NCBI RefSeq assembly: GCF_047948215.1
Contig: NC_134458.1
Location: 89,483,260-89,547,259, forward strand
Reading direction: 5' to 3'
DNA: 64,000 nucleotides
Source of the DNA: Lycorma delicatula
Lineage: Eukaryota; Arthropoda; Insecta; Hemiptera; Fulgoridae
Position 1 is the stretch's first letter. Each line of letters begins with the position of its first letter. Positions 11,030-60,692 of the stretch are shown here, one piece after another. The notes beneath the pieces are model-generated. The model worked only from the letters and a program-made list of their open reading frames with translations, searched no databases and had not been told where the DNA came from. Position numbers and translations under genes: made by a program.

Positions 11030-11914
11030 GTCTAAATTCTAATGAGGATCAAAATAGCTGTCATATGAGCTTACTGTTAGTTTTCATTTATTTAACCAAA
11101 AAGTAAATAACAATCATAAACTGAAACAAGTGTACTAAAAATTCAATTTGTGTTCCACATTTACTATTTAGATGGTGTTATTTAATTTCTAACAATTTCA
11201 TTGTTAACACACATGTCAGAGGGGGTTATTGCTTGCCTTCCTGTGAGGTAGCCAGACAGTTCAAGGCTGAACTGCATTTTTTTTCTAATGGCCTGTTAAT
11301 ACTGTTTCCCAGTTACTATTATGTTATTGAATTATAAATAAGAACACATTTTGATCTGGCTTATTATTTTTTTAATTTTTAGATCTTGGATTTTATTTTG
11401 TGTAAGCTGTTTACAACACAAAAGTATAATTGGCTATCAAAACCTATGAAATACTGATGACTTGTATTACATTATGGTTGTACCAGAATACACTACACAA
11501 ACAAATAAATACTTAAAAATAATACTGGTTCTGGATAAGATTTTGTTTACCTTAAAACATACTTTTTCCAAACAGCAGCTGCACATCAACAAAATTGCAA
11601 ACTAGTGCTTAAGGTTTTTTATTAAGTAAAACCAGGCTTCCAATTATTTATTTATCTGCAGTGACTAAACAACCACTTTAAATCAGTTTTCATATGTCTA
11701 ATATTGAATACCCTGTTACTCGTAGTTCATGTAGCATAACATCATAGTCTATATATTGATAACATAAAGACAGTAATAAAAAAAAATAATATTACCAAGT
11801 TTTATTTCATACAAATTATTCGTTTAAGTGTTCAGTTAACTAAAATGGTAAATTCTAAAAAAAGAATTGAACTGATTTTCCACTTAAATATGTAAAAATA
11901 TGTTTATTACTTAC

Positions 11915-12124
11915 CCATTTTTTATTAAACATTGTTTTCAATAGATTTTCATATATGTTATATAATTTTTCAACAGTAGTTTTATTTTTAAATGAATCCC
12001 AGTTGTAATGCTTCAACAAATGCTTCTTTTGAATCTTATGTATCATTTTATTCCTGTAATACAAAGTCACAAAAAAAATAAATGTAGCTATGCTTAAGAA
12101 AACTGCAGCCCTTTTAAAACACAT
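11915..12124 (-). CDS. Possible first coding exon of a small type II membrane protein
   Basis: On the minus strand an ATG at 12124 opens 70 codons ending at a strong donor, AAATGG|GTAAGT (exon end 11915, phase 0). The translation starts MCFKRAAVFLSIATFIFFV and continues with a basic segment (RNKMIHKIQKKHLLKHYNW). This is a short cytoplasmic head, one hydrophobic span and a basic flank: a signal-anchor layout common in Golgi type II enzymes. A possible N-glycosylation site (N-K-T) follows. I do not recognise the family and cannot identify a next exon with confidence. The donor and the membrane segment argue for a real exon; chance in AT-rich DNA, where Phe and Ile codons abound, is the alternative. 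Confidence 0.33.
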
Positions 12125-14109
12125 AATTTAGATGATTTTTGGATTTTTTTAAGACACAAATTAAATTTAAACTATGAATTTATAAAAATTCCTTAAAAAC
12201 AAATTGTGAAGTACACAATTGTCAATATTAGTTAATTGCACTAATAATAAGATTAAAATTCCTGTTAATACCTATTACATGACAACTTCTTTTATTGAAC
12301 AAAGAAAAGGAAGTGAGAAAGAATTTTTTCTTTGCTATGAATGTGTAATTTAAGAACAACAATTTTAACTGATAAATTATTGGTAATAATTTAAGAAAAT
12401 GAAATTATATATCTATATAAATGTAAATTTAACACCAGTAATAACACTCTTTAAAAACCCAATAAAAAAATTATAATTAAGTAAAGAAAAGAGTGAAAAA
12501 AAAAACAACATAATGATTAGATTAAATAATTGAACAAATATAAGTTCCTTATTTTAATATTCTATCAAGGATGTCTATTGTATAATTTTTTTTGAGTATT
12601 ATTTAAATATATAAATATTCTTATTTGTCGACTGAAAACATGTTTTTGAATAGTATGAAATAGCTATAAAGCAAATCTTAATTTACACTGATTGATTTAT
12701 ACAAATATTTCTTTGGGATTGTATATGTGGTTAAATGCCATAATAATTAATCAGCATAGATTTTTAAATATGGTTATTTTTTTAAATAATTAACTTTTAA
12801 CCTTAAAGAATCAATAACTCTCGTAACTTTTTAATTTAAAGAAAAAAACTTTTAATGAGTTTTAGTTTCCCTTTTTCCATAATGTACTTGGTAAATCATT
12901 ATAACCAAATAAAATAGTAAGAGTAAACCCACATTTGAATTTTAACTGTTTAAGACAAAAAACAAATATTGTTTCTTGACAAGTGAATGCTTGAATAGGA
13001 GTGTAATGAAAATTAACAGTTTAAAATTATCAACTTACAGTCACAGTACTCTGCGGTAGAACTTGTCATATAGTAGATTGTGAACAAATACCACAAGATG
13101 TCTTTGTTAAAAAAAAATTAACTAAAAAAATATGTTTATTTCATAACTTTCACAAATTTACAACCAAAGAACTCTGTATTGTGCCCAGAACTGTTAAAAT
13201 TGTAAAGTAGAACATGAGAAATAAGCATTATTAAAAAAATAAAAAACAGTTTCAAATACTTCATTTAGGTTAAATATTGGTACGAAGACTTTTAAACTCT
13301 TTCTAATAATTGTGGATTAAAGTGGACTCACCTTTCACTTAAAATAGCTTATACCTCACATCTCTTTAAAATCATAATGCCACTGCAGCACTACTTTTCA
13401 TAGTATCTTGACTTTAACACGTGATAAGATAATTTCAACACATGTGTATACCTTACTCCATAAAACAAACAACTTATTCTTCAATGTGATTGAGTTGAGT
13501 TTTAATACTCAACCATACCATTTTGAATATTTCTTTTGACAAAAGAAAAGTGCTTGAAATATGTTGTAGGTTACGTGTGGTATATGTTTATAGAAAAAGT
13601 GTGGTGTGGTATTAATAATGTAGCTTAAATGCCATAATATATTAAAATTAAAAAAAATATTATACAAATTAGAAAATAATAATAAAATTTAATTATATGC
13701 ACGTACAATTTTATATAAAGAAAGATATAACAAAAAAGTGTATCACAATATTAACTGACCCAAAGGGGAGTTGACACCTTAATTAAACTCCTCTGCATGG
13801 TACAGGTTAACAAAGTTATTTGTCCAAGATGAAATCTCATGCTTACTAGTAATATCAGCAATTAATAGCTAAAGAGCTCTGCAAAAGAATGCTGAAATGC
13901 TCAAGTGATATTAATAAATGATACGGCAGCCAATTTCTTTCCTTATCTTAAACAAATATTGTTGGATATTAATAAATACATACGCCAGATGACCATGTAT
14001 ACCACAAAATTATTATAATTCCTCTGTACACAGACTAATGATGATAGTTTTTATAATGATTCTGTGCTAATATATGAAATTAAATTACCATGCTAGTTGC
14101 TTTAACTGT

Positions 14110-14280
14110 CTGAGATGCTGATCTCCATGGCAGATTGGTAGCATCTCTGCATTTTATCTGGAAGGTTCTAGATTTGAATCTTGGTCAGGTTTCACATTTT
14201 TCACTCTCACCTCATTACTGAGCTATGTCAGGTTCTCAGGTTTAATAGAAAAAATAATTGGTGACATGGATTTCCTACTG
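14110..14280 (+). mobile_element. tRNA-derived SINE, type 2, old copy
   Basis: Shows an A-box-like TGGCAGATTGGTAGCAT (14128-14144) and a B-box-like GATTTGAATCT (14171-14181), spaced as in a tRNA head. A non-tRNA body beginning TCAGGTTTCACATTTTTCAC follows. The block CTGGAAGGTTCT...TTCA/TTGAATCTTG..TCAG recurs near 38680-38715. The 3' end is not defined. Confidence 0.5.
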
Positions 14281-15361
14281 CCTTCTTCATTAAGCTGTAT
14301 ATATAATGCTGTAAATTGACATACTAAGCCTACTGAAATTCAATTCTACAAGTGATGACTTTATTTTATATATGTGCTTTATTTTTATTTTATATAATAT
14401 GCCTTTATTTTTTATAATAAACATCATAACTCTTTCAATGAAAACCAACTCTGACTTGATTCTTAATCTGTATAATTTGCACTTAACATGCAGCACAGAC
14501 ATAGAATTACTTGGCTAATTGTAATTATTACTTTGCAATTATTACATTACATTATTATTTGGCTATTGTAAACACTATATCTACTCAGTAAGGGATTAAT
14601 ATACATTAATGCAATAAAGTTTACAAAAACAGTAGGTTCAATATTTAACTACTGTTTACGTCACAGGCAAAATAATAATAAAAGGAAACTGAAAATTTTA
14701 TTAGTTTAAAATTTCATACATTTTTTTTAAATTAAATTTTTATAAATAACACATTAAAATTTAATGGCAACATCAACTAAACTATATTTCTTTCTTTCTA
14801 AAACGTATGCTGTCAGCTAAACAGTGTAGTAAAAATAAATATATATTGTGCAGAAATACAATACATCTTACTTAATCTATTATTTAATAAAATGTATTTA
14901 TTTATTACTTGGGATGTTTTCCCCAGTATAATTCTAGCTTAACTGTTTATACTTCTGTTGGATACTTTGAAATATCGTGATGAGTGAAAGTTTTTCTTAA
15001 GGAAGACTGAGATCCTTCTTAGGTTGTTCTTTAGAATCTAGAGGAAAATGTTGTAACACATATTTGAGCTGGTCAATACAAAATTATGATCAGTGGTGTG
15101 CTGCTACTCCTCACATCCTATTGGATGGTAGGTGGGATGGAGTATTTCTGGATGGGGGAGTAAAGCAGTCATCTGGATGAAATAATTTATTCTGTTTCAC
15201 AGTCTCTCTTAGAATAAATTATTCCTTTTCACTAAACATCTTCCTTTATCCACGATTCCTTCCATCCCAATGGTGCGCGCAAACTGATCTACTTGAGCCT
15301 GCGCAACTTCCGTAACTTACTGAAAAAACACTCTGATCATTTTCTTCTAATGGGCCAAAAG

Positions 15362-15432
15362 AAGTATAACTTCAAAAATATGAAGTTATATAAAATATAA
15401 CTTCAAATATATTTTGAAGTATACTTCAAAAA
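15362..15432. repeat. Nested palindromic AACTTCAAA repeats
   Basis: TATAACTTCAAA and its complement alternate several times (GTATAACTTCAAAAATATG, AAGTTATATAAAATATAAC, TTTTGAAGTATACTTC), so the segment can fold in more than one register. It is probably a MITE remnant. Confidence 0.5.
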
Positions 15433-16184
15433 CCATTTACATATGCTTCTCAGGTAGATGTACTATTTCTGATCGTATGGATCACCTATCCATGCTTCCA
15501 GAATAGTATATAGTGAAATAAAGAGTATGGTTATTTTTCCCAAATGCTAGTATTTTTGTTGCTGATATTGTAAACGTTTCTGTTAGGTGCCTTTGTTAGA
15601 TGACAAGTTGCAAAACAAAAAATTCTTATTAGATGATCAAGTTGATGTTGTTTGCAACCAGATCATATAATACTGTTTCACTTTGATCTGACTTAATAAA
15701 ATGCCTGTAATCATTATTAAATGTATTTATAATTTCTTATATGTTCATCTAAAACATAATATTTAAAGTTGGGCTCCTTAAAAAATAAAATCCAGAATGT
15801 GTTTTCTGGATACAAAAATGGGCTCTTTTGTCATTTTTTTTTGTTCTCGATGAGTCGGAGAAATACCATTTACATACCCCTCCACAAGTGGAGGAGTGTA
15901 GGTCATGCATGGGTTTGGCTGGATGTTGTTAAGTGCCTATGTGTACCCACACTCTACCGAATAAAACTCCTACCTCATTGTTCCTCCCTATCCTATTTAC
16001 TTCCCTGGTGTATTCAAACTCTTATCATATAATGATCCGAAAGACTGTCCTCATTCATCAGTCTCCAGCCCTGATAGTCCCCAAGATGATCACACTGGAG
16101 ACAAATGCCTTATCCAGTACTGAACCATGCCAGTTCGTTTAACCATCTGTTCTTTATAGTACAGACAATGGCACCTCTAACAGC

Positions 16185-16890
16185 TGTTGTTCGACGAGAA
16201 GTGTTACTGGACTGAAATAGGGAGTTATGGGAAAATGTAAGGGCACGGATGATGAAATTATTATGCTTCAACAGTTAAAGTATGAGATGGATACTGGTTC
16301 TGTAGGGCAGGGGATATAAATACTGCCAGGACCAGTGGGAACAGCTAGTAGTTAAAACGAATAGTTCCAGGAGGCCATGTTTGGCGTAGGCACGATAAAA
16401 GTGAGTAGTCCTGCAAGGCCGTGTTCAACGCGAATGTGTGACAGCGTTATCAGTAAGTATTTGGTAACTACAGGTGAAGAATATGTCACAAACAAGCATT
16501 CCAATGTGGACAGTGGTTGAATGCAAGTTGTTCAGCGAGTTATTTGCATTCAGCGAGTTCATTCATTAAGGGTATTGTTATTATAAACAGCAAAAGTATC
16601 AGTATTTGCAGAGAATGGAATTGTATGAACTTTAGACTTTCTAATCTTATCTTGTTATTAATGTAATATTAGGTATTATAATGGTCATTATAATGTTTTT
16701 GGTAAATTGTACTATATTCTGGGTTTTATAACTTAACTATCGTTAAACAAATCTTGCCATTACTCTTTTATATGTCATATATTCATTATTATTTGTTTTA
16801 TTTTCTATGTTCTTAGAGCAATAAATTGTAATTATAAAAAGTTTTAGTTTGTTAGTCTCTCAGTATCCTTGTCAGCAGCAAACATGTGAC
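16185..16890 (+). mobile_element. Solo-LTR-like sequence, copy 1
   Basis: Collinear with 45409-46475: GAGAAGTGTTACTGGAC near the start, the TATA-box motif GATATAAATACTGCCAGGACC (16310-16330) in the middle, then ATAAACAGCAAAAGTATCAG. A shared tail AATAAATTGTAATTATA precedes CAGTATCCTTGTCAGCAGCAAACATGTGAC. A TATA box followed downstream by AATAAA is the usual layout of an LTR with U3, R and U5. No gag or pol sequence lies beside it. Edges are approximate and the superfamily (Gypsy or BEL/Pao) cannot be told. Confidence 0.55.
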
Positions 16891-17343
16891 TCTATATTAA
16901 TTTTAATGAAAGTGGTATGAATCAAATTGTCAAATCTTGAGAAAGTACTAAGAGTGAGGTTTAGTATTAGATGTCATCTCTAATACTGAAGAAAAAATTA
17001 TTCCTAAGTTTCTCTTAGGCAGATATATAAGCATATATCAAGTAACCAAATGTGTCTGAAGAACAAATATGAAGCAGAAGATGAGGTATGTGCAGAGAAA
17101 TGTTTATGTTGAGGTGGCCCTTGAAAGAGATTACAAATGTTTAGGGAGGTGAGAGGTGCCTAGAAGGTGCTGGGACAAGCCATGTGAGAGAAGGGAGGAG
17201 ACAAATGAAGAAAGAAAAACAGGAGTTATTGAAATAGATGGCAGTTGTAGAAGTCACATAAAAAAGAGCAAGGAGCAAGTTTTACAGGGATTGAAGATTT
17301 GTTGGACTAAGTCTAACAATTGGAAGGAAAGTTGCCCTGATGG

Positions 17344-17346
<3 letters not shown>

Positions 17347-17397
<51 letters not shown>
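17347..17397. repeat. (TA)n microsatellite
   Basis: About 25 uninterrupted TA units. Confidence 0.95.
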
Positions 17398-17402
<5 letters not shown>

Positions 17403-17490
17403 GGAGATGAAATTGAGGATAAAGCATGAAATGTTATGACAGCATTTCTGTTTTGCTATAGATGTATTACAACATTACTACCAGGCCAGT

Positions 17491-17559
17491 GATTTTCAGT
17501 ATTTTATAAATATATTTTAGTATTATAAAATAGTAGTATTTTATAAATACTGAAAATCA
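17491..17559. repeat. Imperfect palindrome
   Basis: GATTTTCAGTATTTTATAAA (from 17491) is mostly complementary to the segment ending TAAATACTGAAAATC (17559). A third related half-copy follows. Confidence 0.5.
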
Positions 17560-19999
17560 GTATTTATAGAAAATACTAATTTTCATTATTTTACATTCGT
17601 GGTACTTTACATTTTGGGGCTAAATAAGGAAATTAAGGTCATCTTGACATGATTTTCTCATTAACAGTTTTTTACTTCACTAAAAACAAGTTTTAGAAAT
17701 ATAAAAACATAACAAGTAGTACAAGTGAAAAATTCTCTAAAAAAGTTCATCTAAATTAATGCAATTTATGCTTTAAAATAGTGGTCTTACTGATCTACAA
17801 TGTGAGCAGAAAGAAAGGAATACTGCTGCCTCACACTATCAACTATAGAACTGAAATTGTAACTTTCTGAAAAGAATAACGTGGACCAGAATTGCCAAAA
17901 CAATAAATTGATATAAGCAATCTTATTGCTACTACTACAATATACAAGAGTTAATCAAATAAAAATTTTTATTAACAGGCATTGAATATGTTTTTATTAT
18001 GGTGCTACTTTTGTATTGGTAGAGGTACCTACTTTAATGTTTGTTTGAGAGTTCTTTTGAGTGTGACTGTGCTTGTTAACTACTGGAAGGTAAATTAAAT
18101 GAACCTTTCTTCAATTATTTTTATCAAAACAGAATGTGTTGTATAATTTGTTTTGTATAAGATAGCTGTAAAGTTCTGTTGTATGTGTATATTTTATGCA
18201 TCGGCTTTCATTCTCTTCAGTCAATTCTAGTAATTAAAGCTAAAGTATTTTTCACATGGGACTCGAAATTGTAAAAATTCATTTGTTCCAACTCTGTCTA
18301 TAATCTGTGTGACATTTACTCTTAAATTAGATACCACAATGCCAGATCGAATAAGAAAGACAATACTTTAACAAAACAATTACTACAAAAAAGCATTTAC
18401 ACTTTTTGTTTCTCTTTTATTTAGCATTCCAATATTATTTTTCAAATATATTTTTTAATTGATACATATCTATTGTCTAAGTCACTGAAGAGTAGATAAG
18501 GTGATACTGAAGGGACACTTGTTAAATGCAATCCCAAAATACTGCTCAATTAATATGAAATGTTTTTCAATCAAACTAGATTTCCACAACTTCAGCACCA
18601 TTAAAGATTTATGATGAATCATAAAACATGAGAATGTATTACTAGTGCAATAAAACTTGTAGTAAGAGAACAGTGGCAATTGTTTAAGGCTGTATTTTAA
18701 ATAACATATAAATTTTCTTGAGGTTTAATGTAAATATTTCTATCAAGTAGTGCAAGTAGGATTCAAAACCACTGAAATGTGAAACTAAGCAAGAAAGTAA
18801 AATATATTGTAATATGAAAATAATTCAAGATATTTACCATATTTTATATAATAATCACAAAGTCCAGTGAACTAGTGTCTGTTATAGTTTAAAAAAAAAA
18901 AAAACATAACGTTTACAGATTAAAGTTAATAATTTTCTTTCAATTATTGCATCTCTGTAAGTTACAATTGTAAATCTAAATCAGAGTGAGTATGGTTAAC
19001 TAATTTAGCATCATACTGTAGCATACATAGGTGACGATAAACTGTACAATAATTTTGAAAATAATTTTTGATAAATATTAATGATTTATATTATTGATGA
19101 ATATCTATTATAGTGATTTATATATTGATGAATATTAGTTTTTCTAGTGAGGTAAACAAGATGCAATACTGTTAGTGAGAAAATCAACATGATATAATAC
19201 AGTGGATGTAATTCAATAAGGATTTACTTTCTAAGACTTTGATATCATTTTTTATGAAGTTACCCAGTTTTTTCAGACAAAAACATCTTTCAAAAAGGTA
19301 TGATTTCTTGATGTGAAACTGACAGATTTTAGCAATAACTCAATTATGCTAATCAGTTGCTTTCATTCAACCCATTAGTTGACATTTAAAAAAAATTACC
19401 TATTTTAAATAAATGTTTCAAATGTTGATTGCAAAAATACTTTGACTGTAAATGTTGAAAGCGAATATAACGGAGTAGTTTTATAAATCTAAGGATTTTT
19501 CTTATTGGTGTTTGCAGTTATCATCTTGTCTAAATCGTGAAGAATATTACAATATTAAAGTAATGAAATGGATCGAGAAGAGTATAACAGAAAATGTGAG
19601 CATGAGTTAGGTATTAAAGTACCAGAATATAATATACAATTAAGTTATAGTATTTTGTTATTTACATATCTAAGCCACAATTAATATGTGAAGTAAGGAA
19701 GTCAAAAAAAGCAGACTGGCAAGAGCTGAAAAAGAAATGATAAAGAAAAACCAGCTGCTATTAAACGTAGATTGAGTAATTAGGCAAACAATTTTTTAAC
19801 AACTCATTAATCAATTTTTGTTGGGATTTTTTTTTTATACCATATAAGAAAATTCTTTTTTTATGAAGGTATTTTATGTTGAATATATTTATAAGAATTT
19901 CTGGAAAATTTGAGAAACATTACAGAATCTCTCACAAATTTGGGAAAGTTAAAGAATGTTGCTGAAGAAATATTAAAGAATAATGCTAGCATCTGCTGA

Positions 20000-20420
20000 C
20001 AATTGACAGGCTGTCTCAGAGTGTGCAATATGGGGATGGCCAAGCCTTGTCTACTGGAAGGCAGTAGGAAAAGAAGAGCAGCGCCACTTCTATCGTGTGG
20101 CATTAGGTGAGTGGATAGGCACCATGTGGTGTGCTTAGAGGGTCCCAGTTTGCTGGGGTCATTTGGGTGCAATGAAGCTGGATTTGCTCTTGCTACTGAC
20201 ACCTCTTGACATGATGACTAGGTTTTTACACCAATGATGAGTAAGCTGCCCCATCCTGAAGTAATGCTTTGTTGCAGTTGCGGAAAGAAGGATGATGGGG
20301 TGGAGATTTAGTCAGTATGCAAGGCACAAATACAGTTTTTCTACTCCTAGTGGAACCTGTTGTGAGTCTGACATGCTCTTCATGAGTGTCCATAACTGGA
20401 TTTCTCTACGTCAGGGGAAA
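20000..20420. repeat. GC-richer block, probable old transposon fragment
   Basis: Base composition is visibly less AT-rich than its surroundings, as for other transposon remnants in this window. A 113-codon minus frame (20202 to 19861) lies here but has no recognisable domain or conserved motif. Confidence 0.35.
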
Positions 20421-21773
20421 AAGTGCCTATTTTAATATCGCAAAGATACTTTCATTTTTACAAACAGGTGTTTGCAAGTAAATTCATATTAGAAATGATG
20501 TTGTTTATTAATAACTCAATTTTCAGATATGCTAAATTTTTGTCAAATGTTATAACATTAATATTAATGCTATATTAACATACAGCATTATCTATATATA
20601 GTTTTATTATATATAATATGAATACGTAAATATATACAGCTGGACATATGATTTTTAATAGATCACATTCAAAATTATTCATTGAAATAAACATTAAAGT
20701 CCTAGGTAACATGGTTATTGCAAATCTTTATAACATCATAATTCTGTAACACTCTGAATGTCTTGGGAAACAGTATGTTAAAAATTGAAGGATGGAGGGT
20801 GAAGAAAAATGAAATGTGAACTGCACATACCATGTTTAATGAACTTTTATCTGTAGGTCACCAAAGCTAAATAGTGTTTTTCCTTACCATCAGTCAATAT
20901 TTCAACCTGTTTGATACAATGTTACTTCTCAGATAGTACAACAGCTTTTGTCTTATTTTAATAAAGTAATATTAAGAGAAGATTTCCTTTCCTGAATTAA
21001 AACAAAACAATGAATTGTTCTGTTACTCACAAAAAACATATCATGAAGTATATATAAGTTATAATAATATACTAGTCTGACAAAAGGATATGGTAATTTT
21101 CTTTTGTAAAATTATCAGCTACATGTTTTGATACTTCGTAATAACATACTATTATGTAGGAACATAATTAAAAAACAAAAAAAAACTTAAAAACATATGT
21201 CAATGTATTTACATGTTTATTTAGATAATGATGCTCAAAAAAAAAAAATAAAAAAAAAATAAAAAGCTACAGCCATATAATATGTAATGATTCATAAAAT
21301 AATTACTTAAAATGACAACAAAGCATTGTTCCTTACCGTCAAATGAGAGCACACTGAACAAAAAAATAAATAACAAAAAAAAAATAATAAAAAGTAATTT
21401 TGAATTTATGTTTTTTTACTAAAATGAGACTAATAGTTTTACAAAACATTTTGTTTAAGTTAGAAAATTTATTAATAAAATAGAATAAATCTATTTAATA
21501 ATAAAAAACTGTAATTATATTGTTTGTATTTAACAGTATAATAAAAATATCAAATAATAGATAATAAAACCAGTGTGAAAGCATTTGACAACAGAAGCGA
21601 GGGTATGATGTGTACAAATGACAAATAGCCAATAAAATTAAAAAAAGGATAAATATACATATGGTCACTCCATTACTGGTGACTTTTAGCTAATAAGGCA
21701 CATTATTACATATGAAGTGGTCACCTAAAAAAAAAGTATATTTTACCATTATATGGTGAATACAATTATAATA

Positions 21774-21816
21774 ATAGTAATAATAATAATAATTATATAT
21801 ATATATATATATATAT
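21774..21816. repeat. AAT and TA microsatellites
   Basis: (TAA)n passes directly into (TA)n. Confidence 0.85.
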
Positions 21817-23973
21817 GTATCCTAGACAAATTGATAACATTAAAACATCTATATAATTTTGACTACTATATAATAACAATAATGATAAATGAAAATAAGA
21901 ATAACAATAATAAGTGAAATTTAATATTAATAAAATTTACAATTATTGTAATCATAACATAATAATAATCTGTAATGTATAATCTTCTTTGCAAAAGGAA
22001 TAAAAGTTGCTCAATGCTAAATGCTACTGAAAATATATTTTGGAACAGTATTTTAAAATATATGTAGTATCCCTATTAATCGATATAACATTTTAAAAAA
22101 GCAATACTCTGTAGTATTACACTGCATAAAATAGCAAATAAGCTTCACTAAATCCTAATACTACAACCAAAACTGTAATTTAAATTTTTTGAAACATTCA
22201 CTTCTAATATACATTTAAGAAGAAAAAAAAGAAAAGAAAAATGTTTTGTAATGCATAGTAACATTAAAAATATAAATTTGGTTGACCAGAATACACTCAA
22301 ATAAGTTTTTATAGTTTTATTTCTGACAAAATAAGTTTTTTTAAGGCACGTTAAAATTTAATTTAATAATTTTACACATTAATTCTTATATTTTTTTAAT
22401 GTTACAAATAGAAAATAAAAATATATATCTATTTTATATGCTTTTAAATATTTTTTTTTTAATTTAAAAAATAAAATATATAATTCCTCTGATGCACTTA
22501 ATAGAAGTATAGGTGACAGTAGTTAACAATTATAATAATTTAGTAATAAAAAAATACCTTAAGTATATAATATAATAATATACTAAAATATAGTAAATTG
22601 TGATAGCATTTGTATAATTATGATTTGACAGTTTTGATTGGATGTAATACAATATAATTCTACATGTCTTTATTATAACAAAAAATCAAATAAAATTATT
22701 AAAAAAAAAGAATGAAATATAAATAAATATGTCTTGTTTAAATATTATTATAGAACCAGATAGGTGTATTTGATGGCGATTAACATAAAAAGAATGATAC
22801 TTTTACTTACTGATACTTAGAAATGTGTACCATAATTATAAAGATAATATTGTACAAATTAATTAAATATATTTAAAAAGAATATGAGAATATCAACATA
22901 AAAGTAATTATATAACAATCATGATAAAACATTTTATTTTTTATATAAAATAAAGTTACCCCATTCCCAAATTATGATGTACGAGTAATACATTATGATT
23001 CTCCACGATATAAAATGTAATATCCATGTATGAAAGCTGATTGAAATTTGACAGCAATTTTTTTATGTAAGAGATAGAATAGTATTTTTCTTTTCAATAT
23101 TATAAGTAATATTCCATATTTGTTATAAATGAATAATAAAATTATAATAGATTATACAATTATTTTGAACACTGTTAAACACATTTAAGTATCGGATAAA
23201 TTATGAAAACACTGCAAATAATAAAGATTATTTTTGAGATCAGGAAGTACAAGCCCATATAGAAATGGGTTAAATTAAATAATTACAAAAAATTAGATTC
23301 CTTTATCTATTATTTTCAAGTATATTCAACATGATTAGGTATATGTTACAAAACATTAACAGCGTAAGAAGTTTAAATAAATTAATATAAAAAATTTAAA
23401 CAAAATCCAGATTTTTTTGTTCAAAATTTTTCTAAAATTTGTGTAATACCAAATAATTTTTAATTTGAAAATTATGCTATTCTATTAAAAAAGGTACAAT
23501 ATTATTTTAAATACTTATAAAAATATTCTCCTAAAAAAGAAATAAGGTAAATGAATGGTATGATATATAAATAAATTCAAGGTAAAAAACAAATTATATC
23601 TTAAAATCATGGTAAAAAATGTTTAATAAATACCTTAAAGGAATAATGAATGAAAATAAATACTGTATATTATATGGATTTTATATACTAATGAGTGATG
23701 GCACATTATAATAAATAAAATACATCTAAACATCCATCAAATTAAACCTACCTGAAACTATAAATTTTTAACATTTAAGCTTACATAATATAACTTTTAA
23801 AGACTAGTTAATTACGATTCACTTTTTATGCTCTTAAATTACTTATACATTTACATATTCTAAATGATAAAATTAGATAACATTGTAACTTTTTAAAAAT
23901 GAACAATTTATTTATTTTTTGTAAATATAACATGACATCTATTAAATGAGTATACACAATTTCTGAACAGAAC

Positions 23974-23979
23974 TTTATT
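23974..23979 (-). promoter_or_regulatory. Candidate filamin poly(A) signal
   Basis: TTTATT on the plus strand is AATAAA on the minus strand, 81 bases after the filamin stop. Further AATAAA copies lie at about 23907-23918 and beyond. Filamin mRNAs may use a more distal site. Confidence 0.3.
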
Positions 23980-24059
23980 TGAAAAAAAAAATAACTGGAA
24001 AAAATGTATACATGTATATGAGAAGAAAATAGGAAAGAAGGGAAATTTGGACATTAATG

Positions 24060-60038
<35,979 letters not shown>

Positions 60039-60544
60039 CTGAAACAAAAGAAAAAGTACAGGTATTGTAAAAAAAAAAACATAATATCAGCAAATAGATT
60101 AAATATCAGCAAATAAGCAAATTTCCATACTTAGAGGGAAAGCTTAAACTCTTCTACTGGAAAATTATTTCCCTGGCTGTAGACAAGCCACAAACTTCCA
60201 GTTTATTTTGATGTGACAGGTAAGACTTTTCTGGTGCTTGGAGATGTAACATCTAATGGAGTTGCTCAGTGGTCATTGGATTCTTAGATATCATATGTGC
60301 ATTGCTGAAACCAATGATAGTTGCCTCAGCTTCAAGGAGGCTAGGCTGAGAATGCATAGCATTGGTTGGCAGAGGCAACCAAGTCACAATGTGATGAAAA
60401 GTCCAGATCTGTCAAGGTGATATTAAGCTAGCAGTGATCTCCTCAATGGTTTGTATAGAGTGAAAACTATATGATTATAGAATGTTGTAAGACTTTTCCG
60501 TGTTTCATTTAAAAAAAAAAAATGTAATGTCCCTCAATTTCAAT

Positions 60545-60692
60545 ATTAATAAATACCTGACATTATAAAATGATTATTTTTATTAATTTCAACACTAACA
60601 TCTAAGTAATTTTTTGTCCTATTTATATCAATTTCAAAAGTAAATTTTAACATATTATAGTATGAATTTAATTGTTCATACTCATATTTTAC
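60545..60692 (-). pseudogene. Inverted fragment of Penelope-like reverse transcriptase
   Basis: Read on the minus strand it encodes VKYEYEQLNSYYN, LKFTFEIDINR and NYLDVSVEINKNNH, then stops. The same protein segment is encoded, with frameshifts, on the plus strand at 60788-60905. This piece is therefore an inverted partial copy placed head-to-head with the main fragment. Confidence 0.75.

Larger units (their letters stand above)
8081..11914. other. AT-rich intergenic stretch
   Basis: No convincing gene. It holds hairpins at 8215-8273 and 9493-9530, a TA repeat near 9726-9767 and a tandem duplication at 10851-11029. One weak minus-strand exon-like segment (8848 down to 8795) has a pyrimidine-rich acceptor and a CTG|GTGAGT donor, but only 54 bases between them. 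I do not call it. Confidence 0.5.
12125..16184. other. AT-rich intergenic stretch
   Basis: No gene recognised. It contains a tRNA-derived SINE (about 14110-14280), a patch of nested palindromes with three TATAACTTCAAA-like units (15362-15432), and somewhat GC-richer DNA from about 15840 that leads into an LTR-like sequence. Short open frames here have no recognisable domains. Confidence 0.5.
16891..24059. other. AT-rich region downstream of filamin
   Basis: No recognised gene. It contains a TA microsatellite (17347-17397), an imperfect palindrome (17491-17559), a GC-richer repeat-like block at about 20000-20420, and AAT/TA microsatellites near 21774-21816. The part nearest 24060 probably includes the filamin 3' UTR, whose length cannot be read from sequence alone. 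Confidence 0.5.

Noticed and set aside
14128..14181. Possible tRNA gene
   Set aside because: The B box is degenerate and a second diverged copy exists near 38697; better read as a SINE head.
19861..20202. 113-codon minus frame
   Set aside because: No domain or splice context; it lies in a GC-richer repeat-like block.
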